Source: Larus michahellis | Lineage: Eukaryota; Chordata; Aves; Charadriiformes; Laridae | DNA: 64,000 bases | NCBI RefSeq assembly: GCF_964199755.1 | Contig: NC_133904.1 | Coordinates: forward strand, 2,089,501 to 2,153,500 | Reading direction: 5' to 3' | In this document: positions 14,201 to 29,200 of the stretch, piece after piece | How positions within the stretch are numbered: the stretch's first letter is position 1 | Layout: each line of letters opens with the position of its first letter | Made by a program: the position numbers and the translations under genes | Notes under the pieces: generated by a model | What the model saw: only the letters and a program-made list of their open reading frames with translations | Databases searched by the model: none | Told to the model about the DNA's origin: nothing

Positions 14201-17200
14201 CCTTGTACGTTCAACACAACAAACTGCCCGGGTAGAAGTACATCTGCAAAACTTCATCTCAAAGCGACATTCTGCTCTTATTACTGAAGTTAAAAAAAAA
14301 AAAAGTACAAAATAATATATTCTTGAAAGGCATGTGCACGTGTCTTGATCACAGATCATTATTAACAGGAACAGTGAAAACACAGATTTCCTATTTGGTG
14401 GCTTTGTTCTTTAATAGGCCTCTTGTTCCCACGACTACTTTAAAGAAAAATTAAGTTTTCCAAGGAAACATAAGTTGATCTTGTCATCTTTCATGACTAA
14501 CAATTTGTGAACATGAAACAAAGAGAGACTTTCAATTACTTCAAAAACAAAACTCATAGTGCAGAAGGTTTCGGAAAAGGAATGGCAATTAACCACCAAA
14601 TAAGGTGACAAGAATCTTCTAGAAACCTCATTTTCAATGCACTTTAAGAACAAGCTCAAAGTGCAGGAAGTACTGAAAGCCAAAGCACAACAGCGACAGA
14701 AAGCAGCTTTTTTTAGTTCAGCGGTATGATAGATTGGGAGGAGGACTGCAGTTCATAGAGACATTCCGATTTATTTTTCTTAAAGAGGAACAGGACCTTC
14801 CCCATTGCAATACGCAGCAAATCTTCCCAAGGGATGGGGGCAAACTTTGCCAGAGGAGGCTGACACAGGGTATCGGCTTTGCTTTTTTATCTCTACAATT
14901 AGCAAAGCCACTACAGGGAAAAATCAAAACTGGTTTTAGGGGTACCTGAATGGGGCTACCCACTGCATCACAACTCCAGCACTGCCGCCAGCCACGCGGG
15001 GTGGCACGCTCCTCGCCAACGGGTAACCGTGTCACACCAGTCCCAGCAGGCAGAGACAGGGGCTGGGGGACAGTCCCACCACCGCAGCACTTCGCGGCGT
15101 GTGCCAGAACGGGTACCGACGTTTCACCGACTGAATGCGCTTAACGCAGTAGGACTGTGGCTTTGATCATGGTTCGTCTCTCTCCATTATATTTTTTCCA
15201 AATGCTCTCGGAGAGAAAAGGGAGCAGCGTGCTGATGCACGGATAAATGTAATATTATATGCTTATTAGAATAATAGAATAATTTAGCTTGAAAGGGACG
15301 TCTAGAGATTTCTATTCCCACATTTCAAGTATGCTCTTATATGAAGAAGACAGAGCCAGACTTTTCTTTCTTCCCCTTAAGAATACACAAGGGTTTTGGT
15401 TTTTTTGTGTCTGTTTGTTTTAACATAATATAATGACTTCCTGTAACAGTTCATGTAATAAAAGAGAGTTTTAGGAAAAAACCAGAAAGAGTTCTCTTGC
15501 TTTTTAAGATCTTAATATGGGTTTTGAAATCAGGATTGGAATCTAAAAAGAAAGATAAAGGAGATGGACTCCAAAACTTTGCTGAAACTGCATGGAATGG
15601 CAGATTTTTCGAAAATCAGATTGTTCAGATTTTTCAAAAATGATACCCCACCATAATAAACCTATTGAACTGGATATCAAATTTTAAAATCAAAGATTCC
15701 TGGAATGAGATAAGCAACAAAGACCTGAACATACAGGTCTTGCCATAGACAGTGATTATTAGAGCAACTAAAACAAATCTGCTCACCCACAAACAGTATT
15801 GCAATGCGTTTAAAAGAACAAAGCCAGCTGAAATACCCAGCAAAGACTTATTTCTTTGGTCAGAAAGATACCAGCAGTAAGAGTCTAACCAGATCCATGG
15901 ATCAAGGGAATTTAGTCTTCCCCACTTCACTCCCGCGTGCCCACTAGTCACATTGCAGAAGTTATTCAACATCAAGCTTATCGTTGGTAACTACCACACA
16001 CAAGGTACCATTTTGTTTTAACAAAAGAAAACAAAACAAAACACACGCTCCCGTTCTGGACTCTTACCTATTGCTTGGAAGGGAATCCGAGACTGCCGAA
16101 CTGCTATTATTAGCAGACCCCGCTCGCGTATTTACCTGCAGGCAGGGAAAGGATCTTTATCAGTCGTTTGTGTTCAGAGGACACTATTCTAATTAACCTG
16201 TAATTTGCCATGAATTTCTCATTTCACTATGAAGGTTAATTAGCTTGTTGCTAGGCATGCCGATGGTTGAGGTCTCGCCTGTATGTAGGTTAGCAGGCTA
16301 TATAATTCACGGACTACAACATATTATCTTTACATCTTAAACACTTAGTTAAATAATACAGAAAAAGAGCTGATACGTCCAGCATTTATTCTCATTTTAA
16401 AAACTAAACAATCATTTAATATATTCGTAGCCTTCTGCATTTCAAAACGGGTACGATTACAGAAGCAACGAGCATACCTGAATGAATCAAACAACCTAAG
16501 AGAATTTCATTGCAGTGCCTTCCACACACAGATAAATTACCGAAATCAAATTAATATGGTGGGGGTTTTTAAACTCTTTGAAGTAGTAGCAGACATTAGT
16601 TGATAAAATTAATATTAAGATTTAGGAACCTTATTAACAGAGGTTAAAAACAAGAGGAAAGGCAATTCCATTTTTAATAAAACTATATATAAAGATATCA
16701 CAGCCAACACCAGCAGATGAATCTTCTCCCACCCTCACAAAAAAAAAAAAAAAATTAAAAAAATCCGCTTGTCAGAGCTCAAGAAAGTGCAGTTTTATTT
16801 GACATTTCAATAAGTGGAACACAGCATTACAAATCCATCTAACTTTACTGAAACAATTATTGAAATTCGTACCTTCAGGCCATGTATGTTCCGTTTCCCA
16901 GGAGGCTTGCAGGCTGAAACAGTAATTGACTAAATTGTAGAACACATCAGGGCCATTTACAAATTTGCTCAAAATGAATCTTTTAAAAAGAAATGAGGGT
17001 GACACCAAAATTAGCAGAGAGAAATGATTGAAAAGTGCCTCACAAGACCCAGAGTGGGAATTACGAACCAGGATTTTTAACTTGCAGGAGTGAGCATTTA
17101 TAAATGCTAAGAGCTTTCTGACACCATGTAATATAAATTCTAATTTCTGCTTAAAACACATCAAAATCAAGAGAACTGTTGGCTTAAATTATCAGATTCT

Positions 17201-20200
17201 TTTTGTAATTCAAATTAAAATCAATATCTTATGTCACTATATTTTCACATGCTGTATTTTTTCTGGCATTTAGCAGAAATATTTGCAAAATGTATTTTAA
17301 AGGAATCGACTGCCACGCATCATAAATTAGTCATATTGTCAAATGCAGACAGTTTGTTTTAAATGTGGAAAAAACACGTCGGGGCCAACAGCAGTGAGTC
17401 TCAAGAAACCAAATACTGGATAAATGCAATGCACAATGCCACATTTTAGACACAGACGTACAAACGTGGCATCTTATTATGACGTCTAGGTTTACAGAGG
17501 GACACGCTGCTTGAGGAGAAAGTATTTTCCTAAAGTCCCTCGAACTATATATCGCCTTGTTCTTCCATTCGGTGGATGTGCTTTTGTCAAACGTTAAAGC
17601 CACAAAGGCTTCTAGCTACATGTTCCAGACAGTTCCCATTTTAAAACTACGGTGCCCTACAAATTGTATGTTAAAGGGCCTGTCACTGTTGATTGATTGT
17701 CTGAGGAGGGATGAATTTGATTTTTCTCTGTCTCTGATGCACATGCATTTCACTTCCATTTTTGACAGCAGGAAACAGAACTATTTATTAATCAGAAGGA
17801 CACAGATGATAGTTATTAAACACATCAGTGAGGGCCACACCATGTGCCCTTAAATAACATTAGAATGTGCATCTTAAAGAAGAAAAATATTATGATTCTG
17901 TGGGCATAAAAAACCTACCACAAACCAATAAACTATTCTAAAATATATGAAAGCATATTATATTTTTTCAAATAGATTAAAATCAACATTTTGAACAAGA
18001 TATTAAAGCAATACCATTTGTACTATATATATTTGAATGGTATAGTCACCTTGCGTTCCACAGATGGCACGTGTATAACATAGACAGGAGACATGTATGT
18101 CTCTTGTTTATGTACACACGTACCCAGAGGTTTATTTTCAGTATGAAAAAAGAACTCTAGCTCTTACTACCTAGACAGCAACAATGCATTTTTTAAAACA
18201 ATAGACAAAATAACATTTTTTTTTTTTTCCCCTTAAAGACCTTTACACCATCACCAAATGAATATAGCACAGCCAAGGTAACACAGGATGGCACATGGAC
18301 ATTTACCACCAGCAGGCTTTACGGAAGACACGAGTTTTCGGAAGCGGACTGGAGACGGCAACTGGGAGGCTTCCTCAGAAGTAGGAGAGGCGGAAAGGGA
18401 AAAGGAGTCAAAGGAAGATTGGGCTGGCAAAGAAAGCTCTTCAAAAGGGAGAGCCTTCAATTACAGGCAGAAAAGCTGCACGTTACTGACGGGGCTCTAA
18501 ACTCCAATATGTAGAAAGACATGACCAAGAGGGCACGAAAGAAAAGCACTTGTGCTAACAAAATTTGGGATGTTCATTAGAGAGGCAGGACAAGACGACA
18601 GAAAAAAGAACGCAGGAAAGCACACTCTCTTTGCTATTGCAGAAGAGCAGCAGCAGAACTTAGAGGCAGTCTGGGTATCAAGGAAGTGCAGGGTAGCTTT
18701 AAAACTGTAACCTAAAAAGAAAAGATGTCTTAAGAAGGTGATTTGGAAAGATGAAACAGCATTTCAGCTCTGAAGCAATTTGGAGTAAGTGCTAAGACAC
18801 GTATGAGGAAATAGGAGCAGACACACAGGTAGTCGAGGTAATGGTGAAAATGGGGAGCTAACACACGGTAATTGTATCCTCAGCAGCATGGAGATGAATT
18901 CTGAACCTGTACAGTCAAAGAAGATTATCCTTGGATGAAAAGCAAATAGAAAAAGGAAACAGCGGCAGGAGTAGGAATCTATTTGGCTCGTTCTTCAGGA
19001 ACGACAAAAGGAGAATCTAGAAGGTGGTTAAGCCTGATTTGTAATGTCAAAACATCCCTTTAAACACTCAGGCGTGCCAGCTACTGAGCACCTCCTGTCA
19101 CAACTTCCTTGAACTGTTTGCTTATGGGGAAATATATCTAATTGCCTGGCATTTCCAAGAAGGGTCCCCCACCTACTAGGATCACCCACTCCATCAGTTT
19201 CTCCAAGCCACAGGAAAGCCTAGCATTTTATTTCTTGCAAGTGGTGGTCCATGGTTTTAGACGGCAGCGTGTACGTCAGTAACTAAATGGCCTTCTACAG
19301 AAAGAGGTTCAGGAGAAAGGCTGAGCCCCTCACAAGAAGCAGAAGACGGCTTCCCTCCTCAGCTGTCCTCGTACGCCTCTCGGGAGAGCACACCTCGACT
19401 GCTGACTGCCCGGGAGTCCTGCAGCCCGAATACCTGGGAGTCCCCCGCTCTCAAGCGGATCCCACTAGCCTCTACCATAAACAACACAATCTCTGTCTTC
19501 CCCTGGAACTCAAGTCTCTTTTCCGTAGGAGTGTACTAAACTACCAGGAATCTCAGCCTCCTTTAGAGACCTTATTAGCATGTGTTTGAGAAGGCTGTTG
19601 GTTAATTGCCCAATTCAAACTTCAGAGAGTTGTAAGTAATGGAAGTCTAGAATGTTTAATTGGGAAACTCATAGTATGATTATTTGTATAATATCAGTTA
19701 AGTGAGAAGAGTTTAATTTTTAATTATTTCAATTAATTTATTGCTGGGAGATTTACTTGGAGAATTTAAACCTTATCCGTTTCATCAATTAAGAATCAGA
19801 GATTCAAAGGCTGGATAGTGAGAGCGTCTGAATGAATCAGTGGAATTATGTAATGTATTAAGGCTTTTTTTTAACCGTTATTTGAGTTCAGAGAGAGCAG
19901 TGCATTCCCAAAAACCTAACTAGCTGCCTACGGATTTTTGTTCAGGATGTAGATGACCTATTTTTTAATTGCCTCAGCCCACATAATTGATTACAACTTT
20001 CCCTGTTCAGGAGAACTATTAAAGTACTTGCGATCATTTTGATACCACTGCTAAGTGCCCAAATCTCAAATAAAATGTGTCACGGATAGAGCCTCTGTGA
20101 CAGACACGCTCCCGTTTTCAACATGAACAATGACAGTCCGATTCCCCAAGTCTGTTAGACTGATTAATGATATTAGAAGAGCTTAATAAAGCCCAATTTT

Positions 20201-23200
20201 CCTAAGTATCCAAAACTTCACTTATTCATCTGCTTTGGTTTGAATATATGCAGAACCATCACCAATGAGTTTTTTAAATGTACATAAATATGTACTAGGC
20301 AAACTGAATCTTGTTAGTCTAATTTACTCAAGTAAATTAGCTATTTTATATGCAATAAATGTAGTTTTCTCTACACTCCCTACAATAATGAATTCTTCTA
20401 TCCAAATTAAGAGGTAAACATCATGTTATGTGCATTTAAAACTCCCGAAAACGTAACTGTTGATGAAACAGTTTACTGATATCATCATTGTTGATTAGAA
20501 TTTGTTAAGCATTACCTCTTGGATATATCTGTAGAGGCTCTATTAATTGTCCATTTACTTGCTGTTCCATTACAGTGGAGTAATACTGCAAAGAGATTAA
20601 AGAAAGAGATTACTCAGTAATGTATGAATAGTAGTAAGAACACTCATGGATTGTTTAATTCAATGTATTTTACTATAAAAAAAAAAAAATGCCGTAGCAC
20701 ATATCAGCCTTTAGAATGCTTTCTTACCATTTGCAATGCTCACACACTAAAGTGGTGGGGAGGAACATAAGCGAGGGGCTGCGATGCCCAGCACGGTACT
20801 GACTCCAGCGCAGGGAGCTGTTAGTGGCTCAGCAAAGCAAGTTCCAGGCCCACCTGAAACCTGTGAATGCTTCAGAAGACTGAGCAAATGAAACATTTGC
20901 AGCAAACACAGCAGTTGCCACACCTGGAGATGCCGAGAAAACCAGTCAAACGTGGCAACAAAGAAATGCTGTAGATCTAGTCAAAAAACTGTGCAATTAG
21001 GAAAACTCCAAGGGAGAAAAGAATCTGGAAACTACCCAAGAATTTGCAGCGATGAAGCACAGTAAGGGCAGTCGGGGCCACATCCCACATAAGCTGAGAT
21101 GTGGTGCATTCCCTTAAGAGTACAAATTTAACGCACAGTAGGGTATGCAAAACAAGAAGACCACTGCAGACATACTGAGACCTTGGACCACGGCACTCGG
21201 ACTCCCCAGGGACTGCCAGGAGTGATCTGGGCAGGGCAAGTTTAGTCATAAAGGAAGGCCAAGAACGGACAAAAAGGGATATAAAAGCATCTGAAAACAT
21301 CCCAGACCCAGGAAGAGAGAAAATATTTCATGTGGTATAACGAAGCCTGAGAAGTGGCACAAGGATGAGGATGAAAAGTGGAATTAAATCAAGAAATAAA
21401 CGTTTGGATTTAATAAATTTAAATCTTCATTAGCCTTTCATAATTGACCCTCGCTCCTGAGGAGGGGTGAACACTCACCAGACAGGACATTTAACATTAC
21501 AATGCTGGGGCAGGAGATAGACCCTGTAACCCAGGCGTCTCTCATCACAACGTGTTAAATAATGAAAGCACATCACAAAGCACGTTTCTTTTGCAACCGC
21601 CGAACATCTTTGAAGCAAACACGCTGGCTGTTGGCCAGATCTTCATGGCATAAATCAGTGTAGCTCCACTGACTTTCATGCTAATTCTCACCAGCCGAGT
21701 GTGGTCTAAGACTTCAGCATGTCACTGTTACCAGGGTTTTGTGATACTATTACTCAAACTGGCAAGAATGGATGTCAACAAGAAAAAAATTCTAAGTCTC
21801 CACGAAATCAAACGCACGTATGTCACTCACGCCAACGGCTTCCCATAACACAAGCATTTTTCACTTATGCAACTTAAAAAAGACATAAGTTTATTAACTA
21901 GCTGATGTTACAAAACATTTTTCTTTCCTCTTACAACGGGATTAAACGTGTGAACTATAGTAACCAGATGTTAGAGGGACACCAAAGTTAATTTATGCAC
22001 AGAAGTTTTTCAGTGCTCCTGTTTTTCGCACTCGTATCAAGAAACAAGAAGAAATTCCCTTTTTGTGAAAAAACTACTTTGAAGAAAATTGCTGAGGGTT
22101 TAAGGATCTGTCCTGCCACACCACCTGTGTGTACTTCTAGTACAACGCCTGCTGCCAAAAGCATTTCCCTCACAGAAAACTCACCATAATATTTTTAAGG
22201 GGGGTACCTCATTCATATTAGCGTACAAACATGTAAATCCATGTCTTAACACGTGGCGCATGCTTTCGCTGTGCTTCTACAAAGCAAAGCTATTCAACAC
22301 AAAATCCCACTTTTGAAATGATCGAGGGGTTTTTTGGGAGTCAGGACTATCCCATAGACTTATTTTGTATCGGGGGGTGATGAATAACACGCCAAATCCT
22401 CCACCACATCCCTTCATAAAAACGTGTCACCAGTACCTAATAGTTACGGAGCTGTGAAAGAATCTCCTGCTCCACGGGGGGCCAAAATTGCTTAAGAAAA
22501 ACAAACTTCATTATCATTTCACTAGAGGCACTCTATGACCTGAAGACACACATATATATATGCACAGTATAAACATCTAGTACATACTCGCTAGAATAAT
22601 AAACTAACCCAAACATACATGAGACTGTTTCCTACCAAAAAAAAAAATAAAATAAAATAGGGGGAGAGAGCGAGGGAAAAAAACCTGGCCCTCTCCATTA
22701 CTCAAACAGTGATGACAAGTAAATGAAATATCAATCATGTAAGCTGTCAACCTTTTGGGACAGCAATAACTGTTAACAAGTAGTCTGGAAAAATTGTCTG
22801 AAAATGACTTGTCCTCCACACACGAGCATTTGAGGTTTCCATGGAAAATTAAGATGCCAGTGGCTATTTGGAACATTGTTCAGGTATTCTTTTTAATGGA
22901 AAATTTGCCAGTTATTGATCCAGAGCATGTACCCCTTGCTTTCAGAAAGCTGCAAGCAACTTTCCAATCAGTGGCTGTCAAAAAAATTACTGCCTTTTTA
23001 TACTGATACGAGACAACAGCTGAAGTGCAACTCCACTGCTGCTCAATGTCTGTCTTTAATTAACCGCAATGCACAACAGAAAAATAATTTTATTTACTAT
23101 TCCACAATATTTGCATTGGCATAATGCAAAGTATTTCTGCATGTTCTAATATAATTCCAGAACTGCCCGAAATAACTTACTGGCAAGTTCAGAAACCAAA

Positions 23201-26200
23201 GAACCTAAAGATAAGAGGTCACGCATGATTCAGAACATCTTCCCCAATTATAGTGTAATACCTGCATGGAAGAGATCTGTATTCTCAGGGAATTATTTTT
23301 TTGTTGTTGTTGTTCTTAAACTGAAAGAAACCCCTCCACTTTGGTTTTGGAGAGTTGGAGAATACCAGCAGAACTGGAGACAAACTGCACCATCTCAAAA
23401 TTCCTAGAAACGGGAGCTATTTAATCCTCCAAATATTTGTTGGAGGCCTCATAATACTCAAAAATGAGTATTTTTCTTCCCTGCTATATTCTTCAAGATT
23501 GCAGTAGATTCATTCCTTTACTTGTAGGCTAAGAACATCTGTTTTCTTATAAACATATCCCAAAATGACACCTATAGGATGTTAGAAAGTTAAATCATCG
23601 GTGCAACACAAATAGAAGACTAGTTTAAAACCGAAGGGAAAATTTTCAGAGAAGAAAAGCTGCTGAAGCAGAAAGAAGTCATTTACAGACATCCCATAAT
23701 TTTTAAGGGAAAGCAGAGAGTTGAGCAATCATAACTCTAATGTACTGAAACTTTAACAGTAAGCTTGGAAGCATAGCAAAAAGATGACCTTACAAAGGCA
23801 TGATTAATCTTAAGACTGTGCCAGGAAAATTCAAGTTTTCTAGTTTAACAGCAAAAATGGCAGACATTTTGTAAGGAAAATGGAGAAACACGAGGAATTC
23901 TAGTGGGGAAGCATCACCAGTGATCTAGGTATGTAAAACAAAACAAAAAAACTCCACCAAACAAGCACAAAACCCCCTTGACTGCAGCCAGATTTTTCTT
24001 CCTTTCTTTCACACAACTGTCTTATGGTCTTCAATATCAAACTGGTAATAGAATGGTTTCACCATGTAAGAAAACTGCACGAGAGGGGCTTATTTAATAA
24101 ATCCCTTGAGTTTCAGAGAGATCAATCACCAGCATCTGGAACCAGCACTTCTTTCACCCCAGGACTAAGTCGTAGGCAATGACTAAGGTCTCTGACCCAG
24201 GATCTGCTAACAGACGACCCCGTGATGAGCATCCACCCCAGCCTTCCCAAGGGAAGGGCACCGGGGTGCAGGAGTAGTACAGTCTCTGCAGATATCAAAA
24301 GGATCAGAATTTCACTGAAGAAACCTTCCCGGAGCCTAGAAAACATGAGCCGCGTTGAAAGGAAACGTGGAGAATTTGACGTGTTAAGTTGACAACACCG
24401 AAACTACATCGTTTTGCCGAATGCTAGAGAATACGTGCCCAAGAGCGATCCATTAAGCAGAAACCAAGGCAAGATGTAGGTGATCCAAGCGCGTCCCTGC
24501 TCTGCGTCCTCTGCTAACAGGGAACAGATGAGGAGGACTAAACTCAACCAAGCCATTAAGTCCCACCAAAAGCACCTACGACTAGTACTACACAGGGCTT
24601 ATTTCTGATAAGTTCCCAGTTAAGACCATTAGCATAGCGAGAAGCGCACTTTATAAGAAACCAGCATTCCATCTGGCTTAGAGAGAAAATACCCATTCGT
24701 TATTTTCTTGCTTATCAATTTCATTTGAAAGGAAATGTTAAATGATTTTTTTTTCACTTACATCTGCAACATGAAAGATACACTGAAGCCGTATTCAAAT
24801 GACTTTGTTTCAATAAGCAATGCATACTTTATTTCTCTAGACCGATTTCACATTTACAGGTATCCAGACAGAGATTTTACACACATCTATGTATAGAAAG
24901 GCACACACAGACACACATACATCTCATATTAAAAAACAGAAGATACGTCTTTAAATCCTCTATGAATATTGAGCCTGCAGCTACAATGAAACTCTTCTGT
25001 TCGGAGGGGTGAAACAGTCTCCAGATGAAAGTAGATTTTGAAAAATTTTTAGAGCCCAGGGGTTCATTTTTAATGAGCCGTTACTTTAAGTACTGCATAA
25101 AAAATACAAGAAATTGATAGTCCATTTAGCCTACACTATACCTAATGCAAAAGTCATTAAGATGCATTATTCTTAATGTTTATAATATGATCAGTAAGTG
25201 TACAAGTCTTTTTTTTTAAAAATGTCAAGTATGTCCATATATCTCATGTCACATGGTTTTTAAACACCTACACTTAATCCAGGAATATTGCACTGTGAAC
25301 TTAATACAGGAATATCGTACCGTGAACACTGCAGCTTATGTTAACACTTTGATACAAGTAAAAATACACAAACGGAAACTGATAAACACAGAAAATATCA
25401 GCATTTATTATACTGTACCTACATAGGATAGCATGGCTTTCATTTCTTCATCACTTCTAACAGTAATCCGATCACCATCCTCATCTTCATCTAACAAAGA
25501 AACGTATTACATTCATGAACAATGGAAGAAGGATATTTATAATTTTAATATGTCGGGTTTTTACAAGCAAATAAAAATACGAAGAATGTATTAAGCCAAC
25601 TACACACAGGTAACCAGGTACTCTGAAATAATAATGTATAATGACTCCAAACCTTAATTAACAAAGACCACAATTACATCAAAAAGGGGGCACAAAGTGC
25701 TCAAAACTTTGCTCTCAACAGTTCTTTTACTGCCAGAGCCTCTCCAGAAGCTGAGCGCCTCACACGTGCTATAACAACCCCCACCGAAACCCATCAACGT
25801 ATTCTTTTGACACCGTGAGCAAAGTAAAGTTTTGAGTGTGCTTCGATCCTCCCAGATGGAGTTAAGTTTTGGCAGTTTCTTTCATCACAATTACTAGAAA
25901 CGTAAAAAAAAAAAAAAAAAAAAAAAAGTAAATAAATTGTTTTCCTCCCACTAAAAAAAACTTCTGGTCTTGCTGTCAACCCTACCTCAACTCACCTGCC
26001 CTATGCCAAGTTCCTCGCACCCCTCTGCCCCCATCCCTGGGACAAACGCACGGGCATCTCGGCTCCTTCATGCCATCACAATGCTGGCTTAAAAACAGTA
26101 ACTTACAAGCGGACACAAATCCACAATACTTATACAGAGAGATTTAGACAAAGGCAGAAGTTGGTGAACAAGCAAATGCAGTCTGTGTCTTTGTTCCCAG

Positions 26201-29200
26201 TGCAACTGCGGCTGAAGAGGTGGCAGGAGGCACGAGCAGCGTGACCGGGCGACCGCGGTTTTGTGGTGACGGCTCAGGGACAGCCACACACACACGGACA
26301 AGGCACTTCTGGCCTAAGGAAAGAAGCTGCTGTAGAAAGAGAACCAGAGGAAAGGGAGCAGGATTCAGAAGGCTCCAGCAGAGCAAGGCATTCAGAAAGA
26401 ATTAAGATGAAGATCTGAAGGAGGAATAGACTTTCCAAAGACATATGGCGGGATTCGGCAGGTGCGGGTTTACCAGGGGGCTCAATCCCCGCCATTAGCA
26501 CCAGCTGGTGCAACAACACGCTCATGTCACACACCGCAGTCACCGAGGCTCCCCGTGCCGTTCCTCCACTCCCACCGGAGCGGTGCCCACCCCTCCTCTC
26601 CTGCCCCGGCCCTCCTGAAAAGCTCCCACCCTGTCCCCCCTGGGAGAGCTGCACCGAGGGACGGAACAGAGCCCTCCCCTCCAAATCAGTTACCAAATGT
26701 TAATTTCTTTTTATTGCTCTAGCTTTGGGAGAGAAGGGAGGGGTTAATGATCTGTCTCCATTTTTTGCCTGATGCAATATAAACATCTTCCTTGGATATT
26801 TACTAAAAAAAAAAAAAAACAAAAACCACCACAAAACACAACAAAAAACCAAACCCAAAGCAGCACACTGGTGTATAGCCCAGTTCCACATTTGGTTTTT
26901 TTCCCTTTGGACAGGGAGCACTTTGAAAGTAAAACAGCAACAAAACATCCAATTGATACCAAAGAAGGGTTGCCAAATTCACACGCCTTTTTGGCCAGAA
27001 AACATCTATTGTGGGGAATCTCAAACACATGGGCTCCTGTGAGTCAGGATATTTAAAAGGCCTGAGACACCCACCTCTTCCTGCAAGCTGATGGGGCTCA
27101 GTGTGTCAGGACACGTCCACACACACGAGGACAGACAGACCAGAACAATTCTGCCCGTGCTCCAAGCCACCAGCCAGCCGGTCAGAAAGCCGCACGGTTA
27201 CAAAGGAAAAGCACTCTGCCCGAGCTGACGCGCACCGGAAAACTCAAGGAGCAACACAGACACCGCATTTCAAACACCTACGAAATACCAAAGGGTGAGG
27301 ACTTGGAGATGAGCAAGGGCATTTACACGGCTTCAGGACCGGAGCAGGTTGGCTCCTGACCAGCTCAGGACGCGAGCAGAGGGTGAGGCAGTGTGTCTGC
27401 CTGTCCCCATCTCTGTAGATGTGCTCCGATACATGGGCTCAATCACAACTCAACACATCCATATTAAAAAGTGCCATTACATCCCTGGGTGAAAACTTGC
27501 TCTTGCCCCCATTTTTGCAGAGAATCTGGGAACAGATCCGAGTCAACAAATCAAAATTACCCAAAAAAAAAGACTTTGTTCATTTTGCCTCTGAAAAACT
27601 AGCAGGTAATTTTGAGGCTGTAATGAAAAAACAATGCAGAAGAGAGAGCAAAACAACAAGAGACAAATAAGAATAAAAAAAAAAAAAGAGGTAACAAACC
27701 CGTTAGAATTACACTTCAAAAATGTACTGGAAGAGAGCTATGGGACGCTGGAAATGTGGACGCTGGAAGAAGAACTAGATAGCACAGTGATGTCCTACAG
27801 AGCTTTGTCTCATGGAAATTTAACTGGTGAATTGCCAGATTGCTAAAACCACTTGCTAGGGTTACCAGCCTGCAGCAAGTCATGAATGATGAAAACATTA
27901 AGAAGAGTTAGTGAGTTGAAACTGAATGCTTCCTTGCCTGGAAACATTTTAGGCAGAAAGGAGGAGACATAAAACTACTACCTGGCTGAAACCCAAGCCC
28001 CAGTCACAGCGTGCAACAGAGTAAGAAAGGCTGAAGAAGCAGCTGTTGGAATAGTGAACACAAGGAAGACCATGCATCAACAAGAAGGGATCGGAGTGAA
28101 ATGCAGAAGAGGGGAAACATACAACAGAGAGAGATAAATACATGGAGACAAAAGCTGTTAAACAAGCTTGGCCCGAGGGAACAAACTCAGCTGGGACCAC
28201 CAAAAAATGGGGAGGGAAAAAAAAAAAAAAGAGCAAGCTGGAAAACTCTTAGAGCCCACTTGCAGAATGTTTATTAAAAAAAATAAATTAAAAATCACAT
28301 ATTATTCATTTTAAATTATTATGAAGAAATTAACTCTGGAGTTCTCAGAACTGCAAAATTCCTGATGGTGGTACAAAGAGAATAAATTAAAAATATGTTG
28401 ATGAAAAGAAAGAAAATATTACCTGGCATTAAAAAAAGCCAAATCTAAAATAGCCAGTCAATGCCTGTAAAGAGCAAAAACAGCAAAAAAAAAAAAAAAC
28501 ATTTCTCATTTCTATGCAGAGATCCTTTGCCATCCTACCATGACATTTTAGTGGGCACAGCCCAAAACCCAGCTAGATATGACACATGGGTTCAGAAAGA
28601 TTTTCAGGCTTCTCTACTTGCCTAGAGCACAGCAATACGATTTTCCAGCACATTAGGGAAGCAAAAGTAGAACCAAAAAATCCTACGTACTGGCTGGATT
28701 TTGCTAATGTCACTTAAAATGGAGTAAGAAATCCTCGCAAGATACCAAATAGAGTGCAGCAGATGGTAAACAAATATTATGAAGCAATCTTCCCAAAATC
28801 TGCAGTGTGTCACAAATATACAAAATGGCAGAGTTTGGATAAAAGGATCATAACAGGCCATATGCTGTTAGTGATTTTATTTGTAGCGATGTGTAATACA
28901 ATGGTGAAATCCACATAAAGGTCCAAGAGTAGGAGAAGTGCAGCCCCAGGTAGGAGTCGCAATGGATGGTACACTGTAGATAACAATAACTAAACAAACG
29001 GTGGAGGAGCCGGCGCTGGATGGCAATTATCCACATCTGAAGAGCAATGAAGCAGGTGAGAACGAAGCTTAAGCCAGTAAAATCTAGGCACTTGATACGG
29101 AAAGAGTAACCAGAAAAATCACGCATCAATATACATAACATATTTTAGATGCCAGTTAAATGGCAGGGGAAATGGTTTTGTGCAGATGCAAATGACAGAC

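Noticed and set aside
26462-26722. Pro/Ser-rich frames on both strands around 26200-26720
   Set aside because: Overlapping frames on opposite strands in a local GC-rich patch, with no splice or family support.
28848-29141. Hydrophobic 97-codon minus-strand frame that resembles a membrane protein
   Set aside because: The pattern comes from T-rich codons in an AT-rich intron. No homologue was recognised and no splice sites fit.
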